Assembly (NCBI GenBank): GCA_035645275.1 | Contig: DASQMX010000026.1 | Span: 806,001-870,000 of the forward strand | DNA from: Paranoxybacillus sp035645275 | GTDB lineage: Bacteria; Bacillota; Bacilli; Bacillales; Anoxybacillaceae | Length of the DNA: 64,000 bases | Direction of reading: 5' to 3' | Part shown: one piece after another, positions 9,109 through 16,985 of the stretch | Numbering within the stretch: position 1 is the stretch's first letter | Layout of the letters: each line of letters opens with the position of its first letter | The notes under the pieces: generated by a model | What the model was told of the DNA's origin: nothing | Databases searched by the model: none | The model's input: the letters and a program-made list of their open reading frames with translations, nothing else | Translations under genes and position numbers: made by a program

Positions 9109-9189
9109 ACATTCATTGTTTCTCTTTCCAACTTTGTCCACAAATCTAATTAAATAGTACAACATTTATTCTTAGAAAATAACAAATGC

Positions 9190-9219
9190 AAAAAACCTTG
9201 TTGGCAAACAAGGTTTTTT
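9190..9219 (-). terminator. Intrinsic terminator of the Fur-regulated lipoprotein gene
   Basis: AAAAAACCTTG and CAAGGTTTTTT form an 11-bp stem around an 8-base loop just after the stop codon, with U/A runs on both sides, so it could work in both directions. Confidence 0.9.
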
Positions 9220-9237
9220 GCTTTTTCTATTATTATA

Positions 9238-10428
9238 TTATTTTGCTTTTTCAATCACCGTGTTTAAAGTTGCTTCAAGCTGTGCGAGAAGTTTTTCTCC
9301 TTCTTCTTTATTTTTCGCTTTCGCAGCTTCTAAATATTTTTGTGCTTGATCGTTAAGAGTTGTATAAGCTTGGTCGCCTAACAATGTTTTAATGTCATTG
9401 CCGATCATGTCGATAAATAACGCGCCTTCAAGTGCAGTAATAAATGATTTATCTTGTCCCCAATTTTCTTCACTTTCTTCGTACTCATGTAAAGCCACTT
9501 TTGCTAAACCGCGAATGAACGCTTTGTTAATTGCCGCAGGATCTAGTGTTTTTACATCTGTTTGTAAATCAAATTGTTTTAAAATGTAGTCTGCTTCTTC
9601 CGCTGCATGTTTTTTCATATATGGATAAATAGATTGATAGAATGCCCAACCTTCTGCTTGTTCAACTTTTGCCTCTTTTTCGTCTTCTTTTGCTGCATTC
9701 GCTGCTTTTGTTGCGTAACCGTTAGGAAGTGCTCCTGTTGCGAAATAGAATGTCTTCATTAATGTTTTATCAACGACTTGTTTGCCAAGAGCAAATGCTA
9801 ATTGGTCATCTTTTTCAACTGCACTTTCAATTTCCGCAAAACCGCCGGCAATTGTGTCCACTAACGTTGTTCCATATGCTGCATCACGTTTTTCTACAGT
9901 TGATTGTAAAATCGCATAAAATTCTTTTGCTTCTGCAATTTCTTCTTTTACTTCTTCTTTATTTCCCCAGTTTTCTTCAATCTCTGTGAATTCATGTTTA
10001 ATCGTTGTATAGAATACTTTTTGCATTAATTTATCGAAAATTTGCTTTACAACGACTGCATCCATAGAACCGTCTTTTCCAGCTGTCAATGCTGTCGTAA
10101 TGTGCTGGTCAATCGTGTCTTGGAACTCTGCGTCACGTTTTTGAACAAGCGGTTGTAATTTTGTTTCGTAAATATTGGTGACTTTGTCAAAATCAACTTC
10201 TTGACCTGCTTTCGCTTTCTCTAACTCTGTTACCGCTTCTTTAAATGCTTCACCATAGTTAACTTCTTCTGCTTCTTTCGCTTCTTCTCCTTTTTCTTCT
10301 TTATGTTCATTTGTTACTTGTTCTTTTTCTTCTGTTTTATTTGTCGCTGTTTCTTCGCTCTTAGAGCATCCCCCCATGACGACCGCAAATGCTGCTAGAG
10401 CAGCTAAAATCTTAAATTTTACTGACAT
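9238..10428 (-). CDS. Fur-regulated lipoprotein with two-fold internal repeat (unknown function, iron-related)
   Basis: A 396-residue lipoprotein: lipobox VMGGC with Cys21, then a Glu/Lys-rich linker to about residue 55, then an all-helical body. The body contains two related halves, each ending in a similar motif: IKHEFTEIEENWGNKEE near residue 140 and ALHEYEESEENWGQDKS near 320. The paired His-Glu plus EENWG signature suggests a duplicated metal-binding module, loosely reminiscent of the HxxE motif of imelysin/EfeO proteins but not a clear member. Two Fur-box-like sites flank its promoter, so it is iron-regulated and probably the substrate-binding partner of the FTR1 system 6 kb downstream. 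That partnership is inference. The start at 10428 has GGGGGAA upstream and opens the signal peptide. Confidence 0.75.
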   Translation of the reverse strand: MSVKFKILAALAAFAVVMGGCSKSEETATNKTEEKEQVTNEHKEEKGEEAKEAEEVNYGEAFKEAVTELEKAKAGQEVDFDKVTNIYETKLQPLVQKRDAEFQDTIDQHITTALTAGKDGSMDAVVVKQIFDKLMQKVFYTTIKHEFTEIEENWGNKEEVKEEIAEAKEFYAILQSTVEKRDAAYGTTLVDTIAGGFAEIESAVEKDDQLAFALGKQVVDKTLMKTFYFATGALPNGYATKAANAAKEDEKEAKVEQAEGWAFYQSIYPYMKKHAAEEADYILKQFDLQTDVKTLDPAAINKAFIRGLAKVALHEYEESEENWGQDKSFITALEGALFIDMIGNDIKTLLGDQAYTTLNDQAQKYLEAAKAKNKEEGEKLLAQLEATLNTVIEKAK

Positions 10429-10455
10429 ATGTATTCCCCCTGTATACCACTTGGT

Positions 10456-10513
10456 TGATAATGATTTTCATTAACACATGTCGATTATAATAGAGAACGA
10501 TTATCAATGTCAA
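10456..10513 (-). promoter_or_regulatory. Sigma-A promoter with two Fur-box-like sites (lipoprotein gene)
   Basis: Minus-strand -35 TTGACA (10508-10513) and -10 TATAAT (10484-10489), 18-bp spacing. TGATAATGATTTTCA at 10456-10470 differs from the 7-1-7 Fur consensus at one base. A second, poorer site (TGATAATCGTTCTCT on the minus strand, 10492-10506) fills the spacer. Confidence 0.85.
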
Positions 10514-10533
10514 CATCATTTTTGTGGAAAAAG

Positions 10534-10646
10534 AAAAGAGGCTGACCTTAAGTAAAGTGTCAGGCCCCACAACACAATATATAGGGTAAATGAACTATAT
10601 ATTGTGAAATGCACGTGAGGTCAGGCACTTATGGGTCAGCCTTTTC
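10534..10646. repeat. Dispersed palindromic repeat, copy C
   Basis: Outer arms AAAAGAGGCTGACC / GGTCAGCCTTTTC, inner arms AAGTGTCAGGCCCCAC / GTGAGGTCAGGCACTT, centre CACAATATATAG / CTATATATTGTG. It lies 16 bp after the trxA stop codon and before the lipoprotein promoter; likely doubles as trxA terminator. Confidence 0.9.
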
Positions 10647-10661
10647 TAAATCGCTAATAAA

Positions 10662-10976
10662 TTACAGATGGTTTTGAAGTAATTGAACAAGCGCTTCTTT
10701 TGGCTGGTAGCCAACTACTTTATCTACAACTTCACCGTTTTTGAAAACGTATAAAGTCGGGATGCTCATTACACCGTATTTTGCCGCAGTTTCTTGGTTT
10801 TCATCGACATTCACTTTTACTACTTTTACTTTATCTCCCATTTCTTGATCTACTTCCTCTAAAACAGGAGCAATCATGCGGCATGGTCCGCACCAAGGAG
10901 CCCAGAAGTCGACTAATACAACACCATCTTTCGTTTCAGTAGCAAATGTTTGATCAGTTGCATTTACAATTGCCAT
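10662..10976 (-). CDS. trxA: Thioredoxin
   Basis: A 104-residue classical thioredoxin with the active site WCGPC (Cys29, Cys32), the buried Asp in LVDFWAP and the cis-proline loop MSIPTLYVF. It reduces protein disulfides in the cytosol, receiving electrons from thioredoxin reductase. Length is standard. AGGAGGAATTATA precedes the ATG. A TATACT -10-like element lies about 50 bp upstream. In B. subtilis the next gene would be uvrC; here the iron and glycan genes intervene. Confidence 0.98.
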   Translation of the reverse strand: MAIVNATDQTFATETKDGVVLVDFWAPWCGPCRMIAPVLEEVDQEMGDKVKVVKVNVDENQETAAKYGVMSIPTLYVFKNGEVVDKVVGYQPKEALVQLLQNHL

Positions 10977-11200
10977 TATAATTCCTCCTATTCATTACTA
11001 ATTAGTGTAAGCAAAGTATATCATTTAATTGTTTAAGACGCTATTTTTTTGCTTCGCTACTAATATTTCCTGCAAAATCATAATTATGCTAAAGGAAACT
11101 CGTGGATTGCCGGCTGTTCAGACTAATTTCGCTTATATCTTGTTTCTTTTTTGCGACCTTGTGAAAGAAAGGAAAACCCTTAACATTTTCTGATTAACCA

Positions 11201-11241
11201 AAAAAACGAACAGAGTCATGAAAAACTCTGCTCGCTTTTTA
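11201..11241 (-). terminator. Terminator after etfA
   Basis: CGAACAGAGT and ACTCTGCTCG form a ten-base stem with one mismatch around a short A-rich loop, flanked by A6 and T5 runs, directly after the etfA stop codon (11253). Confidence 0.85.
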
Positions 11242-11252
11242 GACAGAAAACG

Positions 11253-12230
11253 TTATGAATGGACTTTTAATTTTTTGAATTCCTCTGCTAACAGCGGCAC
11301 CACTTCAAATAAATCGCCGACAATGCCGTAATCCGCCACTTTGAAAATATTCGCTTCCGGGTCTTTGTTAATGGCGACAATCACTTTAGAGTTAGACATG
11401 CCCGCCAAGTGTTGAATTGCACCAGAAATTCCGCACGCAATATAAAGGTCTGGAGTAACGACTTTACCCGTTTGTCCAATTTGCAGAGAGTAGTCGCAAT
11501 ATCCTGCATCGCATGCGCCGCGTGAAGCTCCGACTGCTCCGCCTAATACATTGGCAAGCTCTTTCAACGGTTCGAAACCTTCTGCGCTTTTTACGCCGCG
11601 GCCTCCAGCAACAATCACTTTCGCCTCTGATAAATCGACGCCTTCAACTGTTTTGCGGACGATTTCTTTTACAATTGTACGCAAATCTTTAATATCAACA
11701 GATAAACTTGATACATTTCCTGTACGCGATTCATCGCGCTCTAGTGCAGGAATGTTATTCGGGCGCACTGTCACGAAAATGAATTCATCGGTTGTAATTT
11801 TCTTTTCAAATGCCTTTCCGGAATAAATCGGTCTTGTAAATACGAGATTTCCGCCCGCTTCTTCAACATTGATTACATCAGAAATAAGCCCAGAATTTAA
11901 TTTTGTTGCAATTTTTGGTGATAAATCTTTTCCTAACGCCGTATGACCAAACACAATTCCTTCCGGTTTTTCCGCGTCAATGACCGCCATTAACGCTTGA
12001 CTAAACCCGTCGGATGTATAATTCTTTAACTTTTCGTTTTCTACGACTACAACGCGATCAGCGCCATAATAAATTAATTCGTTTGCGTAAGATTGAACGC
12101 TTTCACCAACTAATACCGCTACGACTTCGCCGCCTTCAGCAATCGTTTTTGCTGCAGCAATTGCTTCAAAAGACACGTTTCTTAATGAACCATCACGAAC
12201 TTCAGCTAATGTAATGACTTTGCGTGCCAT
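11253..12230 (-). CDS. etfA: Electron transfer flavoprotein alpha subunit
   Basis: A 325-residue alpha ETF. The C-terminal FAD-binding half shows GGRGVKSAEGF, GGAVGASRGACDAG, QIGQTGKVVTPDLYIACG, ISGAIQHLAGM and the late Asp motif ADYGIVGD. With EtfB it carries electrons from acyl-CoA dehydrogenases to the respiratory chain during beta-oxidation. ATG at 12230 is preceded by GGGGGG. It is the last gene of the lcfA-fadR-fadB-etfB-etfA group, the same order as in B. subtilis, and ends at a strong terminator. Confidence 0.97.
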   Translation of the reverse strand: MARKVITLAEVRDGSLRNVSFEAIAAAKTIAEGGEVVAVLVGESVQSYANELIYYGADRVVVVENEKLKNYTSDGFSQALMAVIDAEKPEGIVFGHTALGKDLSPKIATKLNSGLISDVINVEEAGGNLVFTRPIYSGKAFEKKITTDEFIFVTVRPNNIPALERDESRTGNVSSLSVDIKDLRTIVKEIVRKTVEGVDLSEAKVIVAGGRGVKSAEGFEPLKELANVLGGAVGASRGACDAGYCDYSLQIGQTGKVVTPDLYIACGISGAIQHLAGMSNSKVIVAINKDPEANIFKVADYGIVGDLFEVVPLLAEEFKKLKVHS

Positions 12231-12286
12231 TGTTTAATCCCCCCGTATGAAATGAATTGACGCTTCACAATAATGTAGGCCTTTGT

Positions 12287-13060
12287 TTATACTACTTTTG
12301 CTTCTGTGTGTAAGAGAGATACAAGTTCTTTGACTTGGTCTGCTAATTCTCCCTGAAGAATTCTTCCTGCTTCCTTTTTCGGCGGCAAGAAGATTTCGAT
12401 TGTTTTCGTTTTCGCTTTGACATCGTCTTCTTCAAGGTCTAAATCATCTAATTCAAGCTCTTCAAGCGGCTTTTTCTTTGCCTTCATAATACCTGGTAGT
12501 GACGGATAGCGCGGCTCATTTAACCCTTGTTGGGCAGTAACCAATAAAGGAAGTGACGTTTCAATCATTTCTTCGTCCCCTTCAACATCGCGAACAATCG
12601 TTACTTTACCGCCATCAATATCGAGCTTCGTAACCGTTGTCACATAAGGGATGCCAAGCAATTCTGCCACACGTGGCCCGACTTGTCCTGAACCGCCGTC
12701 AATCGCCACATTCCCCGCTAAAATTAAATCTGGATTTTTGTCTTTTAAATATTCAGCAAGAATTTTTGCTGTTGTGTATTGATCGCTTTCTTCTACATCA
12801 TCTTCTACATTAATTAATACAGCTTTGTCGCAGCCCATCGCCAACGCTGTGCGCAATTCTTTTTCAGCCTCTTCATTGCCGACAGTAACGACTGTAATTT
12901 CACCGCCATGCTGATCGCGCACTTGAATAGCCTCTTCAATCGCATATTCATCGTATGGATTAATAATAAATTCAGCTCCATCTTCGCTAACTTGGCCATT
13001 GTTAATGACGATTTTTTCTTCCGTATCAAATGTGCGTTTCATTAGTACGAAAATGTTCAT
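12287..13060 (-). CDS. etfB: Electron transfer flavoprotein beta subunit
   Basis: A 257-residue beta ETF with the AMP/adenine-binding segment NVAIDGGSGQVGPRVAELLGI and the recognition-loop region GLNEPRYPSLPGIMKAKKKP used to dock acyl-CoA dehydrogenases. It partners EtfA, encoded 56 bp downstream. The true start is MNIFVLMKRT at 13060, preceded by GGAGGGG; the reading frame is open further upstream but without a ribosome site. Confidence 0.97.
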   Translation of the reverse strand: MNIFVLMKRTFDTEEKIVINNGQVSEDGAEFIINPYDEYAIEEAIQVRDQHGGEITVVTVGNEEAEKELRTALAMGCDKAVLINVEDDVEESDQYTTAKILAEYLKDKNPDLILAGNVAIDGGSGQVGPRVAELLGIPYVTTVTKLDIDGGKVTIVRDVEGDEEMIETSLPLLVTAQQGLNEPRYPSLPGIMKAKKKPLEELELDDLDLEEDDVKAKTKTIEIFLPPKKEAGRILQGELADQVKELVSLLHTEAKVV

Positions 13061-13141
13061 GTAATACCCCTCCTGTTTTTTATCAAACATTTATTCAGTT
13101 TAAAATTTTCTGTTAATTTATAACAAAAAAAATTTATATGA

Positions 13142-13915
13142 TTACTTTCCTTTGAATTGCGCTGGCCGCTTTTCAATGAAAGCTTGAATTCCTTCTTTTG
13201 CATCTTCGGATATAAACACTTTACCGAAAAGCTCTGCTTCCTGATGAACCGCTTCATGGAACGGTTTCGCTTTTGCAGCATTCAGCAATTCAATAGTAGC
13301 GCCTACTGAAATCGGACTTTTTTGCGCGATTTTTTGCGCTAGTGTTTTCGCTTCTTCCAATAGCTGTTCTTCAGGAACGACGCGAGTAGCTAATCCCCAC
13401 TGTATAGCTTCTTTGCCGGTAATCGGCTCGGCTGTCCACATCATTTCTGCCGCTTTTGCTAAGCCGACATAACGAGTTAAGCGCTGCGTTCCTGCAAAAC
13501 CAGGAATTAATCCAAGCTGCAATTCAGGCAATCCTAATTTGGCATTTTCAGTAACGAGGCGAATATGGCAAGCCATTGCTAACTCCAAGCCACCACCTAA
13601 CGCTGCACCGTGAATCGCTGCAATAATCGGCTTAGGGAACTGCTCAATCCGTTCCATTACTTGCTGGCCAGAAAGGGCAAGTTCTGTCGCTTTCTCCTCA
13701 GATTCAATTGTCGTAAATTCTTTAATATCCGCACCCGCGGAAAAGAATCTGCCTTCCCCATGCAAAATAATCACACGAACACTTTCATCGCTCTCTAACT
13801 GTTCGAGAACAGTTGCAATCTCTTTCAAAAGTCCCGATGATAAAGCATTAGCTGGAGGACGTGAAATGGAAATGGTGGCAACAAACTCCTCCGTATTGAT
13901 CTTTAAAAATTCCAT
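13142..13915 (-). CDS. fadB: Enoyl-CoA hydratase (fatty acid beta-oxidation)
   Basis: A 257-residue crotonase-fold enzyme. The oxyanion-hole segments SAGADIKEF and HGAALGGGLELAMACH and the catalytic-Glu region LPELQLGLIPGFAGTQRL are intact (Glu about 111 and about 131). It hydrates trans-2-enoyl-CoA. It sits between fadR and etfB in the beta-oxidation operon and corresponds to B. subtilis FadB (YsiB). The ATG at 13915 follows GGGAGGGAG. The C-terminal QAFIEKRPAQFKGK is typical of the family. Confidence 0.95.
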   Translation of the reverse strand: MEFLKINTEEFVATISISRPPANALSSGLLKEIATVLEQLESDESVRVIILHGEGRFFSAGADIKEFTTIESEEKATELALSGQQVMERIEQFPKPIIAAIHGAALGGGLELAMACHIRLVTENAKLGLPELQLGLIPGFAGTQRLTRYVGLAKAAEMMWTAEPITGKEAIQWGLATRVVPEEQLLEEAKTLAQKIAQKSPISVGATIELLNAAKAKPFHEAVHQEAELFGKVFISEDAKEGIQAFIEKRPAQFKGK

Positions 13916-13982
13916 ATTTCGTTTCTCCCTCCCCTATGTTGTCAATGGTCCTTACGCATCGACAGATGCAAGAAAAGTTTTG

Positions 13983-14567
13983 TTAGGCAGAACACCCTTT
14001 TGTAAGCAACTGATGAACCGGCTTGGCTAGCGCAACCAAGTCATACTTTTGCTCATTCATTACCCATGTCGTAACGGTTTCGTCAATCGTACCAAAAATC
14101 ATCTGTCTAGCCAATCGGATATCTAAGTCTTGGCGAAACTCGCCTTTCTCGATTCCTTCAATTAAAATACCATCAACGACTTTTAAATATCCTTTTAACA
14201 CTTCGTTAATTCTTAAACGAAGTTCTTTATTCGATTGACGCAACTCTAACTGGGTCACAATAGCCAAATGACGGTCAGCTGCTAACAATTGAAAATGTTT
14301 TTCTATCAGCACATATAACTTCTCCGTCGGGCTTGAAATTCCTTCTATTTCTTTTTGAATTTTCTCAATAAAATTTCCCATTTTTTCTTGAAATAAAGAA
14401 ATAAGAATATCTTCTTTATTTTTAAAGTAAAGATAGATCGTTCCGTCAGCTACCCCCGCCTGTTTAGCAATCTTTGAAACTTGTGCTTGATGATAGCCGT
14501 TTTCCGCAATGACAATGACTGCTGCTTCGATAATTTGCTTATATTTTGGTTTATTCTTTTTCAACAT
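13983..14567 (-). CDS. fadR: TetR-family fatty acid degradation repressor
   Basis: A 194-residue TetR regulator with an N-terminal helix-turn-helix (residues about 10-55; VSKIAKQAGVADGTIYLYFKNKEDI) and a C-terminal ligand domain. B. subtilis FadR represses fad genes and is released by long-chain acyl-CoA; sequence and operon position match. Its operator overlaps its own promoter region, implying autoregulation together with fadB-etfBA. The ATG at 14567 follows AAAGGGAG. Confidence 0.95.
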   Translation of the reverse strand: MLKKNKPKYKQIIEAAVIVIAENGYHQAQVSKIAKQAGVADGTIYLYFKNKEDILISLFQEKMGNFIEKIQKEIEGISSPTEKLYVLIEKHFQLLAADRHLAIVTQLELRQSNKELRLRINEVLKGYLKVVDGILIEGIEKGEFRQDLDIRLARQMIFGTIDETVTTWVMNEQKYDLVALAKPVHQLLTKGCSA

Positions 14568-14586
14568 ACATTCTCCCTTTCAAAAT

Positions 14587-14642
14587 ATGAATGAACAATC
14601 ATTCATGTTTTTATTCTAAAAATTCCCTTTCTATCTTGTCAA
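14587..14642 (-). promoter_or_regulatory. FadR operator and promoter of fadR-fadB-etfBA
   Basis: Minus-strand -35 TTGACA (14637-14642) and -10 TAGAAT (14613-14618), 18-bp spacing. The 20-bp palindrome ATGAATGAACAATCATTCAT (14587-14606) immediately follows the -10 and fits the B. subtilis FadR box (TGAATGAMTANTCATTCA) with one deviation. Confidence 0.9.
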
Positions 14643-14659
14643 GATAGAAAATATGTTAA

Positions 14660-14694
14660 AAGAAAGAGCCTATGAAGAATATGGCAGGCTCTTC
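14660..14694 (-). terminator. Terminator after lcfA
   Basis: AAGAGCCT / AGGCTCTT stem of 8 bp (14664-14671 with 14686-14693) overlapping the lcfA stop, followed on the minus strand by TCTTTT. It separates lcfA from the fadR promoter. Confidence 0.75.
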
Positions 14695-16366
14695 ATGATG
14701 ATTTTTTCTCTTCTTCTATTAACACCCGCCGCAATATTTTTCCTACTGCTGTTTTCGGCAATTCTTTCCTAAACTCATAAATTCGCGGCACTTTATATGC
14801 TGCTAATCGGCTTCTCATGAATTGATCCAGTTCTTCCTTTGTACATTTTTCTCCTTGTTTTAATACGATGAACGCTTTGACCGTTTCTCCGCGATACGCA
14901 TCAGGGACACCAACGACAGCCACTTCTTGAACTTTTGGATGTTCGTATAGTACTTCTTCCACTTCACGCGGATAAATATTATAGCCGCTTGCAATAATCA
15001 TATCCTTTTTCCGGTCAACAATAAAAAAGTAACCCCGTTCATCCATATATCCTAAATCTCCCGTATATAACCAGCCACCCCGCAAAACCGCTTCCGTCTC
15101 AATCGGCTGATTCCAATATCCTTTCATTACTTGAGGACCGCGCACAACAAGTTCACCGATTTCGTTTACCTTTGCTTCTTCACCTGTTTCTAATGATATA
15201 ATTTTTGCTTCCGTATCCGGCCATGGAACACCAATACTTCCTCGGACCCTTTCGCCGTCCCATAAGAAATTCGCATGTGTGACAGGTGAAGCTTCCGTTA
15301 AACCATATCCTTCGATCAACTTTCCACCAGTTATAGCCTCAAATTTTTCCTGCACTTCCACTGGTAAAGGGGCAGAACCGCTAATGCATACTTTTATGGA
15401 TGATAAGTCATAATTTTTTAGATTTGGATGATTAAGCAAAGCAATATAAATCGTTGGAGCGCCAGGAAATAATGTCGGTTTTAAATTTTGAATCGTTTTC
15501 AAAATTGTTTCCGGATCAAATTTTGGAAGTAAGATCATTTTATATCCTTCCATAATAGACAAATTCATTACTGCGGTCATACCATATACATGGAAAAAAG
15601 GCAAAACGCCTAAAATCGACTCGTTTCCTTTTTCACATTTGTACATCCAATATGCACTCATTAACGTATTGGAAATTAAATTTCGATGAGTTAGCATCGC
15701 TGCCTTCGGAAATCCTGTCGTTCCCCCTGTATATTGCAATAAAGCGATATCTTCTATAGGATCAATGTCCACTTCTATTTCTTTTGCTTCCGTAAAAGCA
15801 ATGATATTCGAGAACAAATGCTGATCCTCTTGTTCTTTTACTTTTACAATGACTTGTTGTTGTTTCTTTTGAACGAGCGGATAAAACAGCTTTTTTATAA
15901 AAGGCAAGTAATCTTTAATACTAGTAATAATTAAATGTTTTAAGTTTGTTACCGCTTTCATTTTAACTGCTTTCGGATAAAGCAAGTCTAAGGTAATTAA
16001 TATTTCTGCCCCGCTGTCGTTTAGTTGATACTCTAACTCTCTTTCGGTATATAACGGATTCGTTTGAACGACAACTCCCCCTGCCAACAACACTCCGTAA
16101 TAACTAATAACCGCTTGCGGACAATTCGGTAACATAATCGAAACACGATCGCCTTTTTTTAATCCAAGTTTCACAAGATAGTTAGCAAGTTTTAACGCTT
16201 GCTTATATACTTCTTGAAATGTTAATTCTTTCCCTAAAAAATGAATCGCTACTTTGTTCGGAAATTGTGAAGCTGCTTCTTGCAAAAATTGCTGCAACGT
16301 CTTGTGTGGATAATCAATCGTATGAGGAATTTGTGGCGGATAGTGCACTAACCACGGTTTGTTCAT
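14693..16366 (-). CDS. lcfA: Long-chain fatty acid--CoA ligase
   Basis: A 557-residue ANL-superfamily ligase that activates long-chain fatty acids to acyl-CoA. The phosphate loop YTGGTTGFPKAAM, GYGLTEASPV, GWLYTGDLGYMDE, the hinge DRKKDMI and the catalytic lysine region PKTAVGKILRR are all present. The ATG at 16366 has AAAGGAGGGG upstream. First gene of the beta-oxidation group; a terminator follows, and fadR-fadB-etfBA has its own FadR-controlled promoter. No FadR box was noticed upstream of lcfA itself. Confidence 0.97.
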   Translation of the reverse strand: MNKPWLVHYPPQIPHTIDYPHKTLQQFLQEAASQFPNKVAIHFLGKELTFQEVYKQALKLANYLVKLGLKKGDRVSIMLPNCPQAVISYYGVLLAGGVVVQTNPLYTERELEYQLNDSGAEILITLDLLYPKAVKMKAVTNLKHLIITSIKDYLPFIKKLFYPLVQKKQQQVIVKVKEQEDQHLFSNIIAFTEAKEIEVDIDPIEDIALLQYTGGTTGFPKAAMLTHRNLISNTLMSAYWMYKCEKGNESILGVLPFFHVYGMTAVMNLSIMEGYKMILLPKFDPETILKTIQNLKPTLFPGAPTIYIALLNHPNLKNYDLSSIKVCISGSAPLPVEVQEKFEAITGGKLIEGYGLTEASPVTHANFLWDGERVRGSIGVPWPDTEAKIISLETGEEAKVNEIGELVVRGPQVMKGYWNQPIETEAVLRGGWLYTGDLGYMDERGYFFIVDRKKDMIIASGYNIYPREVEEVLYEHPKVQEVAVVGVPDAYRGETVKAFIVLKQGEKCTKEELDQFMRSRLAAYKVPRIYEFRKELPKTAVGKILRRVLIEEEKKSS

Positions 16367-16438
16367 GATACCCCTCCTTTATTTTGATAATTCCGATTAT
16401 TTATTATTTTATTATATTCTTGTGATTTTTTAAAATAA

Positions 16439-16470
16439 AAAATAAGGATGTCTCTTTTAGACACCCTTAT
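16439..16470 (-). terminator. Terminator after the 27-residue peptide gene
   Basis: On the minus strand AAGGGTGTC and GACATCCTT form a 9-bp stem (one G-U) followed by ATTTTTTATTT. It ends the mutS2-yshE transcription unit before lcfA. Confidence 0.85.
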
Positions 16471-16550
16471 GCAAAAAATATTAAGTATATAACGCCAATA
16501 ACGAAAAATATCCCGCATAATACAAACAGTACTTTTGCTAATGTTTCCAT
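16467..16550 (-). CDS. Putative 27-residue single-span membrane peptide
   Basis: Short frame METLAKVLFVLCGIFFVIGV followed by IYLIFFA: a charged N-terminus and one long hydrophobic helix, the form of small Bacillus membrane peptides. An AGGGTGG site lies a few bases before the ATG (16550). It begins 11 bp after the yshE stop and its stop codon runs straight into a terminator, which supports it as a real last gene of the transcript. No homologue is recognised; conservation in relatives would decide. Confidence 0.5.
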   Translation of the reverse strand: METLAKVLFVLCGIFFVIGVIYLIFFA

Positions 16551-16561
16551 CTTTCCACCCT

Positions 16562-16969
16562 CTACTGGATTCCTTCACCAATTACAAATGATAAACCGAC
16601 AGAAATCACCATGGAAATAAATCCGACAGCCCGGTTATCCTTTTCAATTTCATGATCAATATTAAATTTTGGAGTGAGAAATTCGTAAATAAAGTATGCT
16701 GCTAATAAAAGTACAAAACCATAAATCCCCCAGCCAATCATCGCCACTAGCGAATCGTGGTGGCCAATTGAGTAGCGGAAAATATTAGCGATCCCAAAAA
16801 TTTTCCCGCCTGTCGCCATCGCCACAGCAACGTTGCCATTTTGAATCTCTTCCCAGTTTTTGTATTTTGTTACTAATTCAAAAACGGCTAAAAACACGAT
16901 AATACATAAAACGGCTACACTAAAATTTGCTGCTACTTTCACGATTTCATTTTCCCAAAAGGAGTTCAT
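16562..16969 (-). CDS. yshE: DUF350 membrane protein YshE
   Basis: A 135-residue membrane protein with four predicted spans. It matches B. subtilis YshE in both sequence character (DUF350: NVAVAMATGGKIFGIANIF, an internal repeat of two-span units) and position after mutS2. Function is unknown; DUF350 proteins are inner-membrane and sometimes neighbour envelope-stress genes. The ATG at 16969 has GAAGGAGAG upstream and lies 16 bp after the mutS2 stop, so they are cotranscribed. Confidence 0.88.
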   Translation of the reverse strand: MNSFWENEIVKVAANFSVAVLCIIVFLAVFELVTKYKNWEEIQNGNVAVAMATGGKIFGIANIFRYSIGHHDSLVAMIGWGIYGFVLLLAAYFIYEFLTPKFNIDHEIEKDNRAVGFISMVISVGLSFVIGEGIQ

Positions 16970-16985
16970 CCCATTCTCTCCTTCA

